Positions 8,926 to 18,032 of a stretch of 64,000 nucleotides of DNA are shown here, in pieces; within the stretch, counting starts at the first letter, position 1, and every line of letters starts with the position of its first letter. Source of the DNA: an uncultured Glaciecola sp. (GTDB taxonomy: Bacteria > Pseudomonadota > Gammaproteobacteria > Enterobacterales > Alteromonadaceae). The notes under the pieces were generated by a model, which was given only the letters and a program-made list of their open reading frames with translations, ran no database searches and had not been told where the DNA came from. Location: positions 62,001 through 126,000 of the forward strand of contig CANMCE010000002.1 of the NCBI GenBank assembly GCA_947496235.1. The letters are read 5' to 3'. The position numbers and the translations under genes were made by a program.

Positions 8926-9405
8926 GGAAAATTCTCCGACGGGGCGATTCAGACACTAAAACTATCTAACGAAAGCCTATGGCTAACTAATGTTGGTCAA
9001 TCAAGTATTAGTTAGTTAGGTGTCTAGTTTCAAGCGATTTTTCTTGTTTTCACATTCTAAAATTTACGCACTCGCAAGCAAAAATTTCCCAGTTTATTGT
9101 GCATACTAATTAGAGGATAGGATTTCAATTGACATCTCATGGCCAAGAAAAACAACATAAAGATAATAAAAACAATATGTTGCTTCTTATAGGGCCAATT
9201 CTACGGTTCCTTTAAATAACTGGCGTAATTTCTGCAAAAGTAGTGTTAAAAAATAATAAAAAATGCGGTCTACCGCTATCTACATTAAATGTTCAATCAT
9301 TTTTAACGTCGCAAACTGACTCCTATTTGAGTCACCCTGTACACCGGCATTCGTCCTTTTGGGAAGCAGGTAATTTAAGTTATATAAGGTAATTAAGGAA
9401 AGCTA
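8926..9405. other. Intergenic region upstream of opgG
   Basis: About 480 bases between divergent genes (the DUF4287 protein and opgG). I see no ORF or RNA gene. The region is expected to carry both promoters, but I cannot assign boxes with confidence. Confidence 0.5.
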
Positions 9406-11022
9406 ATGTCGAATAAGCCCTTTCTAATCACGGTTTCTGCATTCATCGTTGGGATATTGAGTATCTTGTATGCGATTGATGTTCAGTCGGCGTTTTTAAA
9501 CAGAGGCGCAGGCCAACTACAAGCGCAAGTATCACAGAAACAACCTACGACCGTCGCGGAAGTATCTGAAAACGATAAACAAGAAAGTCCAAAGCGTCCT
9601 ACTCATGCGTTTGATAGAGCTTGGCTAGAAAGTCATGCAAAAACACTGTCTGAAAAAGCATACGAAGCCAAAACAATACCTGCAGATAATCCACTTAGTC
9701 AGTTAAATTACGACGATTATAAGAAGATTCAGTTTGAGCGTGGCGCGACCATTTGGAATCGAGAAGATAGAAACTTTAGAGTTAATCCTTTACATCCAGG
9801 GTTTCTTTTTAAAACACCAGTCAATTTAAATTTAGTTGTTGGCGGGGTGTCTCGTCGTGTTCTTTATACGTCTGAAATTTTTAATTATGACGAAGGTCAA
9901 GAACAAGTTAAAAATACAAAGGCGCAAGGATATTCTGGTTTTAGCGTTACCACTCCAATAAACAGGGATGATAAGTGGGATGAGTTCATGGTATTTCAGG
10001 GCGGAACTTATTTTCGAGCTGTGGGCAAAACCAATTGGTATGGACTCTCGGCACGAGGGCTTGCCATTAATACGGGAAAGCCAACAGGTGAAGAATTTCC
10101 TGAGTTTACCGACTTTTGGATTGAACGTCCGCGCGAAACAGATGATGCCTTAGTGGTGCATGCTTTAATGGAGAGTCCGTCCGTCACAGGCGCTTTCACC
10201 TTCACGGCTAAACCTGGCGAGCACACTCGCATAAAAGTAAAAAGCACTCTGTACCCAAGAACAGACATAACACATTTTGGCATAGCACCGCTCACTTCCA
10301 TGTTCCTCTTTAATGCCATGAATAATGTCAGATTTGATGATTTCAGACCTTCGGTACATGACTCCGATGGTTTATTAATGCTTAAAGGCAATGGTGAGCA
10401 AGTATGGCGGTCTTTAGCTAATCCATTACGATTAGAAGTGTCGGTGTTTCAAGATCACAACATCAAAGGCTTTGGCTTGATGCAGCGAAGTCGTGATTTT
10501 GAAGATTTTGAGGATTTTGAAGCTCATTATCAAGATCGACCTTCAGCTTGGGTAACACCTCTCAACGATTGGGGGCAAGGTCATGTGGAGTTATTCGAAA
10601 TTCCTACCAATATGGAAATTCACGACAACATAGTTGCATTTTGGCAACCGAAGCAGCCATTAAAAGCGGGTGAGTCTTACGAATTCAATTATGAGATTGC
10701 ATTTGGAAGCGATGCGCCAGTGAAAAACAAAATCGCAAAAGTAGTCGCGAGCGCTTCTGGATTATCTATTGGGTCTAATACTCAAAGAGAGTTTGTCATC
10801 GACTATAAAGCGGATCAGATCCCAGAAGATGTTGTGGTAAACGCTCAATCTAGTACAGGTCGCATAACAGGTACTGTCAGTAAAGTAGTACCACAAACAG
10901 GAAATCTGCGAGTAGTTGTTAAATTTGAACCCGGTGACGAGGATTTGTCAGAAATTCGCGTAGGTCTTCAACAAAATGACAAGCAATGGGGGGAAACATG
11001 GCTTTACAGATGGACTCGTTAA
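9406..11022 (+). CDS. opgG: Glucans biosynthesis protein G
   Basis: Periplasmic protein needed for osmoregulated periplasmic glucan (OPG) synthesis, 538 aa, slightly longer than E. coli MdoG. A hydrophobic leader (ITVSAFIVGILSILYAI) is followed by family hallmarks: NPLSQLNYDDYKKIQFERGATIW, HPGFLFKTPVNLNLV, GYSGFSVTTPIN, FQGGTYFRAVGKTNWYGLSARGLAINTG and the C-terminal Ig-like domain. It is preceded by AAGGAAAG near the ATG and overlaps opgH, the usual opgGH arrangement. Confidence 0.95.
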   Translation: MSNKPFLITVSAFIVGILSILYAIDVQSAFLNRGAGQLQAQVSQKQPTTVAEVSENDKQESPKRPTHAFDRAWLESHAKTLSEKAYEAKTIPADNPLSQLNYDDYKKIQFERGATIWNREDRNFRVNPLHPGFLFKTPVNLNLVVGGVSRRVLYTSEIFNYDEGQEQVKNTKAQGYSGFSVTTPINRDDKWDEFMVFQGGTYFRAVGKTNWYGLSARGLAINTGKPTGEEFPEFTDFWIERPRETDDALVVHALMESPSVTGAFTFTAKPGEHTRIKVKSTLYPRTDITHFGIAPLTSMFLFNAMNNVRFDDFRPSVHDSDGLLMLKGNGEQVWRSLANPLRLEVSVFQDHNIKGFGLMQRSRDFEDFEDFEAHYQDRPSAWVTPLNDWGQGHVELFEIPTNMEIHDNIVAFWQPKQPLKAGESYEFNYEIAFGSDAPVKNKIAKVVASASGLSIGSNTQREFVIDYKADQIPEDVVVNAQSSTGRITGTVSKVVPQTGNLRVVVKFEPGDEDLSEIRVGLQQNDKQWGETWLYRWTR

Positions 11023-13115
11023 ATACTGAAAACCAAGCCGTTCCTCCAGCGGCTAGTTTGCAAATGTTACCCCAAGATTTTTCTACAAAACCAGAGGTTA
11101 ACCATGGTTTTCAGGGGTGGAAGGCATTACTGGCTAGGCTTATCACCTTTGGTGGAGCATTAGCGCTGACTGTTTATGCAACTTATCAAATGGTCCTTAT
11201 CGTTTCTCAAGGCAAAGTCACCATTTTACAGTGGGTGATGGTAGCCTTGTTTTGCATTACCTTTGTATGGATAGCCCTTGCCGCTTGTGCTGGTTTAGTA
11301 GGCTTTCTCTTTTCCGGCAAATCTACTCGTAAAGATAATGTCGATATTACTGACAAAAAGACAGTGTTATTGATGCCGGTTTACAATGAAGATCCAAGCG
11401 AAACTTGCGCGGCTCTTTATGCAATGGGCACGGAGTTGGATGCAAGAGGCTTAGGTGAACAGTTCGAAATTTTTATTATTTCTGATTCGAATAATCCAGA
11501 TGTTTGGATAAAAGAAACTGCAGCCGTGGCTAAACTTAAAGAAGCCTTGCGCGGCAAAATGAATGTTTGGTACAGACGGCGATTTGATAATAGTGCAAAG
11601 AAAGCCGGCAACGTTCATGAATTTGTGAGTCGCTGGGGAGCCAGATATGACTACATGCTAGTGTTGGATGCAGATAGCCTGCTTTCTGCAGACACTCTAC
11701 ACCAGCTTATGCTAGAGATGGCTGCGGATGACCAGAGCGGCATCATTCAAACCCTTCCTTGTTTGTATCGTGGTGATACTTTATTTGCACGATTACAGCA
11801 GTTCGCCGGTAGTATTTATGGCCCCATAGTGGCGCAGGGAATTACGGCTTGGCAAGGTAATGACGGTAACTACTGGGGGCACAACGCAATAATCCGCGTG
11901 AGCGCGTTTGCAGAAACAGCGGGATTACCAAAAATTGGCGGCGTGCGTCCATTCCAAGGGGATATCCTGTCACATGATTTTGTCGAAGCCGCGTTAATGC
12001 GCAGAGCTGGGTGGAAAGTTCGAATGTTACCCGCACTCAAAGGTTCGTGGGAAGAAAGCCCACCGAGTTTAAGTGATGTAGCTGTGCGTGATAGACGGTG
12101 GGCTCAAGGCAATATTCAACATCTTGCAGTGCTAAAAGCCAGAGGACTTCGATGGCCAAACAGGTTTCACATGTTAACAGGTGTTATGGCCTATATGGCA
12201 TCGCCATTTTGGTTAGCACTAATTTTGATTGGGATTGTAATGGCGGTGCAAACTCATTACGCAAACATTGAATACTTTTCTGATCAGATGACCTTACTGC
12301 CAAATTGGCCAGTGTTTGATTCTGAGCGCATGATCCAGTTGTTTATATTTACAATGGTGATAGTGGTGCTACCAAAACTCTTTGGTTTGATTAGGGCATT
12401 CTTTCATACTTCGTTACGAAAGCCTTTGGGCATCATTCGCATGACATTAGGTACTCTAGTTGAAATGTTTTTCTCTATTTTGTATGCGCCAATTTTCATG
12501 CTTATACATACCAAGCATATCATCGATATCTTTCGTGGTAAGGACTCTGGCTGGTCAACACAGCAAAGACAATATTCCGGTATACCCTGGATGCAAGTGA
12601 CCAAACAACATTTCTGGCACACCTTGATTGGCATCGGATTGACAGCTTTAGTCTACTTTAACGCGCCGAGTCTGTTGATTTGGTTATCCCCAATCTTAAT
12701 TGGTTTGGTACTTTCGATTCCTTTGTCGGCGCTAAGCGGTAGCCAAATATTGGCGAAAGTATTCAGAAAGCTGGGTATTTTGAATATTCCAGAAGAACAA
12801 AAGTCCCTTGCCATATTTGAAGCCAGAGATAAGTTTGCTGAAGAACTCAATAACGAAGTAGCTCAGTTATGCAGTTTAGACGTAGCGATAAATCCAAGGC
12901 TGAAACAACGCCATTTTTCCATGGTGCAACCGATTCCGCGATTAAAGAGAGGTCAGGCTCCGGTACACAAGTTAAGTGCTGAGTACAAGTTGAATGACGC
13001 CACTTCATGCGAAGAAGCCTGGTCTTGGTTAGATAAACAAGAAAAAATTGCTGTCCTTAGTGAAATAGCACTGTTCGAAAGGTTCGCAGAACTCAAAAGA
13101 GTTAATGCAGCTTAA
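10998..13115 (+). CDS. opgH: Glucans biosynthesis glucosyltransferase H
   Basis: Inner-membrane family 2 glycosyltransferase that polymerises the OPG backbone from UDP-glucose, about 705 aa. Hydrophobic segments flank a cytosolic GT2 domain with MPVYNEDPSETCAAL, the acidic motif VLDADS, and the RDRRWAQGNIQH signature (Q/RxxRW type). Further C-terminal membrane segments follow. The frame is open from an ATG at 10986, but the ATG at 10998 follows a GGGGGG ribosome-binding site at short spacing and is preferred; 11010 is also possible. It overlaps the end of opgG by 25 bases. Confidence 0.93.
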   Translation: MALQMDSLNTENQAVPPAASLQMLPQDFSTKPEVNHGFQGWKALLARLITFGGALALTVYATYQMVLIVSQGKVTILQWVMVALFCITFVWIALAACAGLVGFLFSGKSTRKDNVDITDKKTVLLMPVYNEDPSETCAALYAMGTELDARGLGEQFEIFIISDSNNPDVWIKETAAVAKLKEALRGKMNVWYRRRFDNSAKKAGNVHEFVSRWGARYDYMLVLDADSLLSADTLHQLMLEMAADDQSGIIQTLPCLYRGDTLFARLQQFAGSIYGPIVAQGITAWQGNDGNYWGHNAIIRVSAFAETAGLPKIGGVRPFQGDILSHDFVEAALMRRAGWKVRMLPALKGSWEESPPSLSDVAVRDRRWAQGNIQHLAVLKARGLRWPNRFHMLTGVMAYMASPFWLALILIGIVMAVQTHYANIEYFSDQMTLLPNWPVFDSERMIQLFIFTMVIVVLPKLFGLIRAFFHTSLRKPLGIIRMTLGTLVEMFFSILYAPIFMLIHTKHIIDIFRGKDSGWSTQQRQYSGIPWMQVTKQHFWHTLIGIGLTALVYFNAPSLLIWLSPILIGLVLSIPLSALSGSQILAKVFRKLGILNIPEEQKSLAIFEARDKFAEELNNEVAQLCSLDVAINPRLKQRHFSMVQPIPRLKRGQAPVHKLSAEYKLNDATSCEEAWSWLDKQEKIAVLSEIALFERFAELKRVNAA

Positions 13116-13158
13116 AATTTTGACTGTATTTTGAAATTCGTAACGAAAGGAGATCAAA

Positions 13159-13359
13159 ATGAGTAAAACAAAGATAGGGCCAATCGCAAGTATGTCAGCG
13201 ATAAAAACGGCCATCGCTAACAATGAGGCTGATAAATTAAAACAACTATTGGAAGGTCAGCAACTGGATGGATTACAGAAAGATTATCTACTCGAGTTGG
13301 CCAAAATGAGTAATAAAGAAATAAGCGAAATAGTTTCATCCACACCAGCCAAACCTTGA
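13159..13359 (+). CDS. Small 66-aa protein, unknown
   Basis: The ATG lies behind a near-perfect Shine-Dalgarno (AAAGGAGA, 13146-13153). The product is small, charged and probably helical (MSKTKIGPIASMSAIKTAIANN, then LKQLLEGQQLDG), with no signal peptide or recognised domain. It follows opgH by 43 bases and precedes a strong terminator, so it probably ends the opgGH transcript. The excellent start signal makes it a credible gene; function unknown. Confidence 0.7.
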   Translation: MSKTKIGPIASMSAIKTAIANNEADKLKQLLEGQQLDGLQKDYLLELAKMSNKEISEIVSSTPAKP

Positions 13360-13380
13360 ATAAGACGGTTTAACATTTAA

Positions 13381-13421
13381 AGAAAAGGCAGTTTGTGGTC
13401 ACCCAAATTGCCTTTTCTCCT
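13381..13421 (+). terminator. Rho-independent terminator after opgGH
   Basis: AGAAAAGGCAGTTTG (13381-13395) pairs with CAAATTGCCTTTTCT (13404-13418), a 15-bp stem with one G-U pair and an 8-base loop, followed by a short T-containing tail. It lies 22 bases after the 66-aa gene. Confidence 0.75.
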
Positions 13422-13479
13422 TAATATCTGAATTACAAACATTAAAATCGATTAAAAAACGGCCATTTAAATAAATGCA

Positions 13480-13498
13480 AATGATAATGGTTATCATT
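13480..13498. promoter_or_regulatory. Fur box
   Basis: AATGATAATGGTTATCATT is a perfect inverted repeat (AATGATAA / TTATCATT around TGG) and matches the classical 19-bp Fur consensus closely. It lies about 100 bases upstream of the TonB receptor start, implying iron repression of the following five genes. Confidence 0.85.
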
Positions 13499-13598
13499 AT
13501 GGTTGACATGAAGATTTCATTCTGTAACATTGAGTCCATTAAGTAAAGAAATACAAAACGAACACGTTTACACACTCAACACATTCAATAGGTTACAA

Positions 13599-15971
13599 AT
13601 GAAATTATCTGCAAGATATTCTTCAATCGCAGCGGCGGTTGTTATAGGACTTGGTGCAAATGCTACTGTACAAGCAACGGCAAAGTATGAAGATGTTGAA
13701 ACTATCGTAATTACAGCAACTGGTTTCGAACAAAAAATTGTAGAGGCCCCCGCTAGTATTTCAGTCATTACTGCGGAAGAGCTTAAAACTCGCTCGTTCA
13801 CTTCTATTTTAGATGCCGTAAAGTATCAAGAAGGTATCGATATTGGTACGACTAGAGACAAGACGGGCCAAGGCAGTGTTAGCATGAGAGGGTTAACAGG
13901 CGAGTACACCTTACTTTTGATAGATGGAAAGCGTCAAAATAATCATGGTGACATCTACCCAAATAATTTTGGTGGTAACGCATTTAATCATATCCCTCCA
14001 TTAGATGTCATTGAACGAGTAGAGGTCATTAGAGGGCCCGCTTCGACTCTTTACGGTGCTGATGCACTAGGTGGTGTCATCAATATAATCACAAAGAAGC
14101 ATAGTGAAAGTTGGGGGGGCGCAATCACTTACGGAAGAAGCGTGCAAAGCGATGACGATTTTGGAGATGATATAACTACAGATGTCACACTTAATGGTCC
14201 TCTAATTGAGAATGTCCTTAGTCTGGGCCTTAGAGCAAGTCTATACGAACAACAGGCTTCATCTCCGCAATTTGAGCCAGCGGTAGATCCAAATGGTGAT
14301 GTTCATGTAAGAGCTTTAGGTTTTGGTAGCGGTGGTCGAACCGTAGATAATACAAATGAGCACTTTGGTTTTAGTTTAAATTATACCATAGCTGACAATC
14401 ATGAACTGATGTTTGATTATGACAATTCACATCAAGAATATGACAACACACCAGAATACGATTTGGATACTGGCACCATCACTTATCCTTTAGGTACAAA
14501 AGATAATATAGACAGTATTTGGGCTTCTCGTCGCGGACAGGTAAACCCGCGAGCAGGCTATGCTGCGGAACAAGAGTTTGATCGTCAATGGTGGTCACTC
14601 GCTTATCAAGGAGAATTTTCATCGTTTTCATTAGATGCTTCGCTTTCTTATGTTGATACTCAAAACAATGGTCGGACATTACCTTTAAGTGTAAGTGAGC
14701 GTTTACTTTTGCAGGAGATGTATGATGGTACGGGTGTTTATGCCGGTTTAAGTGAGGAAGAGCGTCGAGATATAGCTGAAGAGACATTCTTACCTCGTCC
14801 TAACAGACCCTTAGAGAGTAGCCAGTATACGTTTGACCTAAGAGCAGATATTCCAGTAAACAACCTAGCAGGTGATCATAACTTCGTATTAGGCGCCCAA
14901 GCAATTGACGGTGAGTTGCAAGACGGGGTGTTCGGCTTAGAATCAGGTAATGCTGGCGCCATTCAAGAGCAGAAGATGTATTCAGTCTTTGCTGAAGACA
15001 ACTGGATGATGACAGACACTTTCACCTTAACAGCAGGTGTCCGATATGACGACCATGATGTATTTGGTGGTCAAACCTCGCCGCGTATATATGCAGTTTA
15101 CAACCTATCAACTGATTGGGTGTTAAAAGGCGGTGTTAGTACAGGATACAAAACTCCTCAAACGACAGATTTATACGATGGCATTACCGGCTTCGGTGGT
15201 CAAGGTACTAGTCCATTTGCTGGAAATCCTGATTTACAACCTGAAACTAGCGTTAATTCAGAAATCGCATTGTATTGGAATACTGACGAACATAATTTCA
15301 ATATTACATATTTCATGACCGAGTTTGAGGATAAAATAGCCCGAGGAGATACTATTCAAAGTTGTGAAACCACAGGTGGTGTAAGACCCTGTGTTAACCT
15401 TGGCGAATATGATCAACTTGGCTATGACACTTACAGTCAAAAAATCAATATTGACGAAGTAGAAGTACAGGGGATTGAAATTGCTGGTCGATATCAATTT
15501 CTGAAAGATTGGGCTGTTTATGCAAACTACACATGGACCGACAGCGAACAAAAAAGTGGAGTTGAAGAAGGCCTACCATTAACCAATACGGCTGAACATA
15601 TGGCGAACATCAACCTGTCATGGGAACTATCAAGTGATGTAAGTCTTTACTTACAAGGGGAGCTCCGTTCTGATCGTTATCGAGGATATGATTCAATATT
15701 GGAAAGAGAACTATATTATAAAAATTACACCTTACTTAACCTGGGTGCATCGTGGACACTTAACGAGTATACGGTAGTGAATTTGCGCGTAAACAATCTA
15801 TTGGATAGAGATTTCACCTCTTATACAACAACTTACGAAGATTTAAACGGTGACGGTGTGTATGAATATGTCACTGGTCGAGGTGCAGTGAGTGAAGTTG
15901 TGTTTACAGACGATTACAATGTAAAAGACAAAGCAAGAAACTTCTGGGCGAACGTCACTGTTAGTTTCTAA
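13599..15971 (+). CDS. TonB-dependent siderophore receptor (FepA/CirA-like)
   Basis: Outer-membrane receptor of about 790 aa. The ATG at 13599 starts a clean signal peptide (MKLSARYSSIAAAVVIGLGANATVQA); a TTG 69 bases upstream only adds a non-leader tail. Then come a TonB-box-like ETIVITATG, the plug (ASISVITAEEL, VSMRGLTGEYTLLLIDGKRQN and VERVEVIRGPASTLYGADALGGVINIITKK) and a 22-strand-type barrel ending VTVSF. The plug resembles the FepA/CirA catecholate group. With the Fur box upstream and PepSY and reductase genes downstream, ferric-siderophore uptake is likely; the ligand is unknown. Confidence 0.9.
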   Translation: MKLSARYSSIAAAVVIGLGANATVQATAKYEDVETIVITATGFEQKIVEAPASISVITAEELKTRSFTSILDAVKYQEGIDIGTTRDKTGQGSVSMRGLTGEYTLLLIDGKRQNNHGDIYPNNFGGNAFNHIPPLDVIERVEVIRGPASTLYGADALGGVINIITKKHSESWGGAITYGRSVQSDDDFGDDITTDVTLNGPLIENVLSLGLRASLYEQQASSPQFEPAVDPNGDVHVRALGFGSGGRTVDNTNEHFGFSLNYTIADNHELMFDYDNSHQEYDNTPEYDLDTGTITYPLGTKDNIDSIWASRRGQVNPRAGYAAEQEFDRQWWSLAYQGEFSSFSLDASLSYVDTQNNGRTLPLSVSERLLLQEMYDGTGVYAGLSEEERRDIAEETFLPRPNRPLESSQYTFDLRADIPVNNLAGDHNFVLGAQAIDGELQDGVFGLESGNAGAIQEQKMYSVFAEDNWMMTDTFTLTAGVRYDDHDVFGGQTSPRIYAVYNLSTDWVLKGGVSTGYKTPQTTDLYDGITGFGGQGTSPFAGNPDLQPETSVNSEIALYWNTDEHNFNITYFMTEFEDKIARGDTIQSCETTGGVRPCVNLGEYDQLGYDTYSQKINIDEVEVQGIEIAGRYQFLKDWAVYANYTWTDSEQKSGVEEGLPLTNTAEHMANINLSWELSSDVSLYLQGELRSDRYRGYDSILERELYYKNYTLLNLGASWTLNEYTVVNLRVNNLLDRDFTSYTTTYEDLNGDGVYEYVTGRGAVSEVVFTDDYNVKDKARNFWANVTVSF

Positions 15972-16004
15972 ATGATTCTGCTTTAAAGGAGCAAAAAGGT
16001 AAAC

Positions 16005-16625
16005 ATGCGGATCGAAGTGGGTTCTATTAGACAGTGGCACTGGATAAGTGCCTCTTTGTCTTTGGCTGGAATGTTAGTATTCGCGATTACCGGTATTACC
16101 TTAAATCATGCTACTGACATTACCATAGAGCCAGAAATTCAAGTCGTGGAAGCCAGTTTACCCCAAGACTTATTGGATCAACTCTCACAGCTTGCACAGC
16201 AACAAAGTGAACAATCTGGTATGAATGCGCAGCTTCCTCGTTCGGTGCAGTTTTGGTTAGCGCAAATGCATGATATTCAGATTAGCCCATCAGCTTCCGT
16301 AGAATGGACTGAAGAAGAGATCTATCTCGCTATGGCTGGTCCAGGAGTAGATGCTTGGATGGCCATTGATTTGAGCATTAATGAGCTCAGTTATGAGCGC
16401 ACAGATAGAGGCGTAATTGCATATCTAAACGACCTGCATAAAGGGCGGGACACCGGCGTAGTCTGGGGATGGTTTATCGATATATTTGCCATAATCTGCG
16501 TGATGTTTTGTGTTACCGGCCTCATATTGTTATATCGACAAGCAAATCATCGAAGCATGACTTGGCCAATCACAGTGTTGGGGTTGTTGGCACCCTGTAT
16601 CTTACTACTTTTATTTGTTCATTAA
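16005..16625 (+). CDS. PepSY-associated transmembrane protein
   Basis: A 206-aa inner-membrane protein. SIRQWHWISASLSLAGMLVFAITGITLNHA (about 6-36) is the typical PepSY-associated first helix. A periplasmic part follows, then two C-terminal helices (IDIFAIICVMFCVTGLILLY and VLGLLAPCILLLLFV). His residues lie in or near the helices (HW, NH, DLHKG). Family members in iron loci are thought to act in reduction of ferric siderophores. It lies 33 bases after the TonB receptor with AAAGGAGC ahead of its ATG, so it is in the operon. Confidence 0.82.
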   Translation: MRIEVGSIRQWHWISASLSLAGMLVFAITGITLNHATDITIEPEIQVVEASLPQDLLDQLSQLAQQQSEQSGMNAQLPRSVQFWLAQMHDIQISPSASVEWTEEEIYLAMAGPGVDAWMAIDLSINELSYERTDRGVIAYLNDLHKGRDTGVVWGWFIDIFAIICVMFCVTGLILLYRQANHRSMTWPITVLGLLAPCILLLLFVH

Positions 16626-16644
16626 ACAAACAAGGAGAACTATT

Positions 16645-17178
16645 TTGTTAAAACGGCTGTTGGTGGCTACTAGTCTGATAACTTTTTCATTAATCCAGAA
16701 TGTCCATGCATTAGAGCAAGCGACAGAAGTGCATTTACAAATTGAATTGCCAAGGCTGCAAGTTGCCGAATATCACAAACCATATGTAGCAGTATGGTTA
16801 GAAAATGATAAACGTCAGGCTACACAAATTGAAGTTTGGTATGACGTTGCTATGGACAACGAAAAAGGTGAGGAATGGCTTGCTGACTTGCGTCAATGGT
16901 GGCGTCGAGGTGGTCGTAACTTAGAGCTTCCAGTGGATGGTGTATCAGGTGCAACTAAAGGTCCTGGTCGACATCACGTTGAGGCTAATTTAGGCCAAAT
17001 GATGGGTTCGTTACCGCCAGGTAAATATAAATTGAGAGTAGAAGTTGCTAGAGAAGTAGGCGGTCGTGAGCTACTGGATTTAGAAATTGCGCTTCCGCTA
17101 GATACTACACTATTGCCTCTATCAAAAGAGGGTAGCAGAGAAATTAGTCAGATTACCCTGACAGCAACCGCAGATTAA
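16645..17178 (+). CDS. DUF2271 periplasmic protein
   Basis: A secreted protein of about 177 aa. The TTG at 16645 has an ideal AAGGAG seven bases upstream and begins a good signal peptide (MLKRLLVATSLITFSLIQNVHA). The upstream ATG at 16615 lies inside the previous gene and spoils the leader. The mature part shows the DUF2271 pattern: YHKPYVAVWLENDKRQATQIEVWY, WLADLRQWWRRGG and DGVSGATKGPG. DUF2271 proteins commonly sit with PepSY, DUF4198 and flavodoxin-reductase genes, as here. The exact role is unknown; a redox or metal-handling periplasmic partner is an inference. Confidence 0.82.
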   Translation: MLKRLLVATSLITFSLIQNVHALEQATEVHLQIELPRLQVAEYHKPYVAVWLENDKRQATQIEVWYDVAMDNEKGEEWLADLRQWWRRGGRNLELPVDGVSGATKGPGRHHVEANLGQMMGSLPPGKYKLRVEVAREVGGRELLDLEIALPLDTTLLPLSKEGSREISQITLTATAD

Positions 17179-17198
17179 GTTCAACAAGGAAAATTACA

Positions 17199-18029
17199 AT
17201 GACAGTACATCCAATTTTTAAACTAGCGGCAGGCATTTTATTGTCAGCGGTCGTGGTGTCGGCATCAGCACACAGAGCTTGGATAAAACCCAGTGAAACT
17301 GTGTTATCTGGCGATCAAAACTACGTCACTTTTGATGCAGCCGTTTCAAATACTCTATTTTTACCTGAGCATGTACCTTTAAGAACAAACGGAATTTTGG
17401 TGACCGGCCCTACAGCAACCAAAGTAGAATTGGAAAATGTTGCTACAGGTAAATATCGATCTACATTTGATATTAATTTACAACAGCAGGGCACTTATAA
17501 AATTGCATCTGCTTCTTCAGGTTTACGTGCTTTTTGGAAAGATGCTGAAGGTAACCGTAAAATGTGGCCTCCTCGAGGTAGAGGTGCTGGTGAACAAACA
17601 TTTGAACAGGCAGTGCCTAAAGATGCTAAAGAACTACAAGTCAGCTACTCCTCTCGTCGCGTAGAGACTTACGTAAGTCTAGGTGCTCCAGATGAAACAG
17701 CACTAGCGATTACCAAAACTGGACTTGAATTAAAGCCGTTGACGCATCCAAACGATTTGTTTGCAACAGAAACAGCCAGTTTTCAATTTCTAATGGACGG
17801 TGAACCGGTTGAAGGGGTGGAAATAGAAATCGTTCGAGGCAGCATGCGATACCGAAACGACTCAGAAACTATTACCTTGACCTCAGATGCTGATGGCAAA
17901 TTTAGCGTCACTTGGCCAACAGCGGGTATGTATTTTATCGAAGCTAGTTATAGTGATGAGAAAGCGAAAGCACCAGCAACTAGACGACAAGGTGGTTACG
18001 CATTGACCCTAGAAGTATTGCCTTTATAA
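17199..18029 (+). CDS. DUF4198 periplasmic protein
   Basis: A 276-aa exported protein. After a signal peptide (ILLSAVVVSASA) comes HRAWIKPSETVLSGDQNYVTFDAAVSN, the hallmark N-terminus of DUF4198, a family related to periplasmic metal-transport accessory proteins such as those next to nickel, cobalt or iron receptors. The mature N-terminal His is typical. A C-terminal Ig-like domain (about 190-275) carries GEPVEGVEIEIVRG. It lies 20 bases after DUF2271 and three bases before the next gene. Confidence 0.82.
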   Translation: MTVHPIFKLAAGILLSAVVVSASAHRAWIKPSETVLSGDQNYVTFDAAVSNTLFLPEHVPLRTNGILVTGPTATKVELENVATGKYRSTFDINLQQQGTYKIASASSGLRAFWKDAEGNRKMWPPRGRGAGEQTFEQAVPKDAKELQVSYSSRRVETYVSLGAPDETALAITKTGLELKPLTHPNDLFATETASFQFLMDGEPVEGVEIEIVRGSMRYRNDSETITLTSDADGKFSVTWPTAGMYFIEASYSDEKAKAPATRRQGGYALTLEVLPL

Positions 18030-18032
18030 AAA

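Noticed and set aside
10008-10391. Minus-strand ORFs inside opgG and opgH
   Set aside because: Antisense shadows of well-recognised genes, with no start signals or homology.
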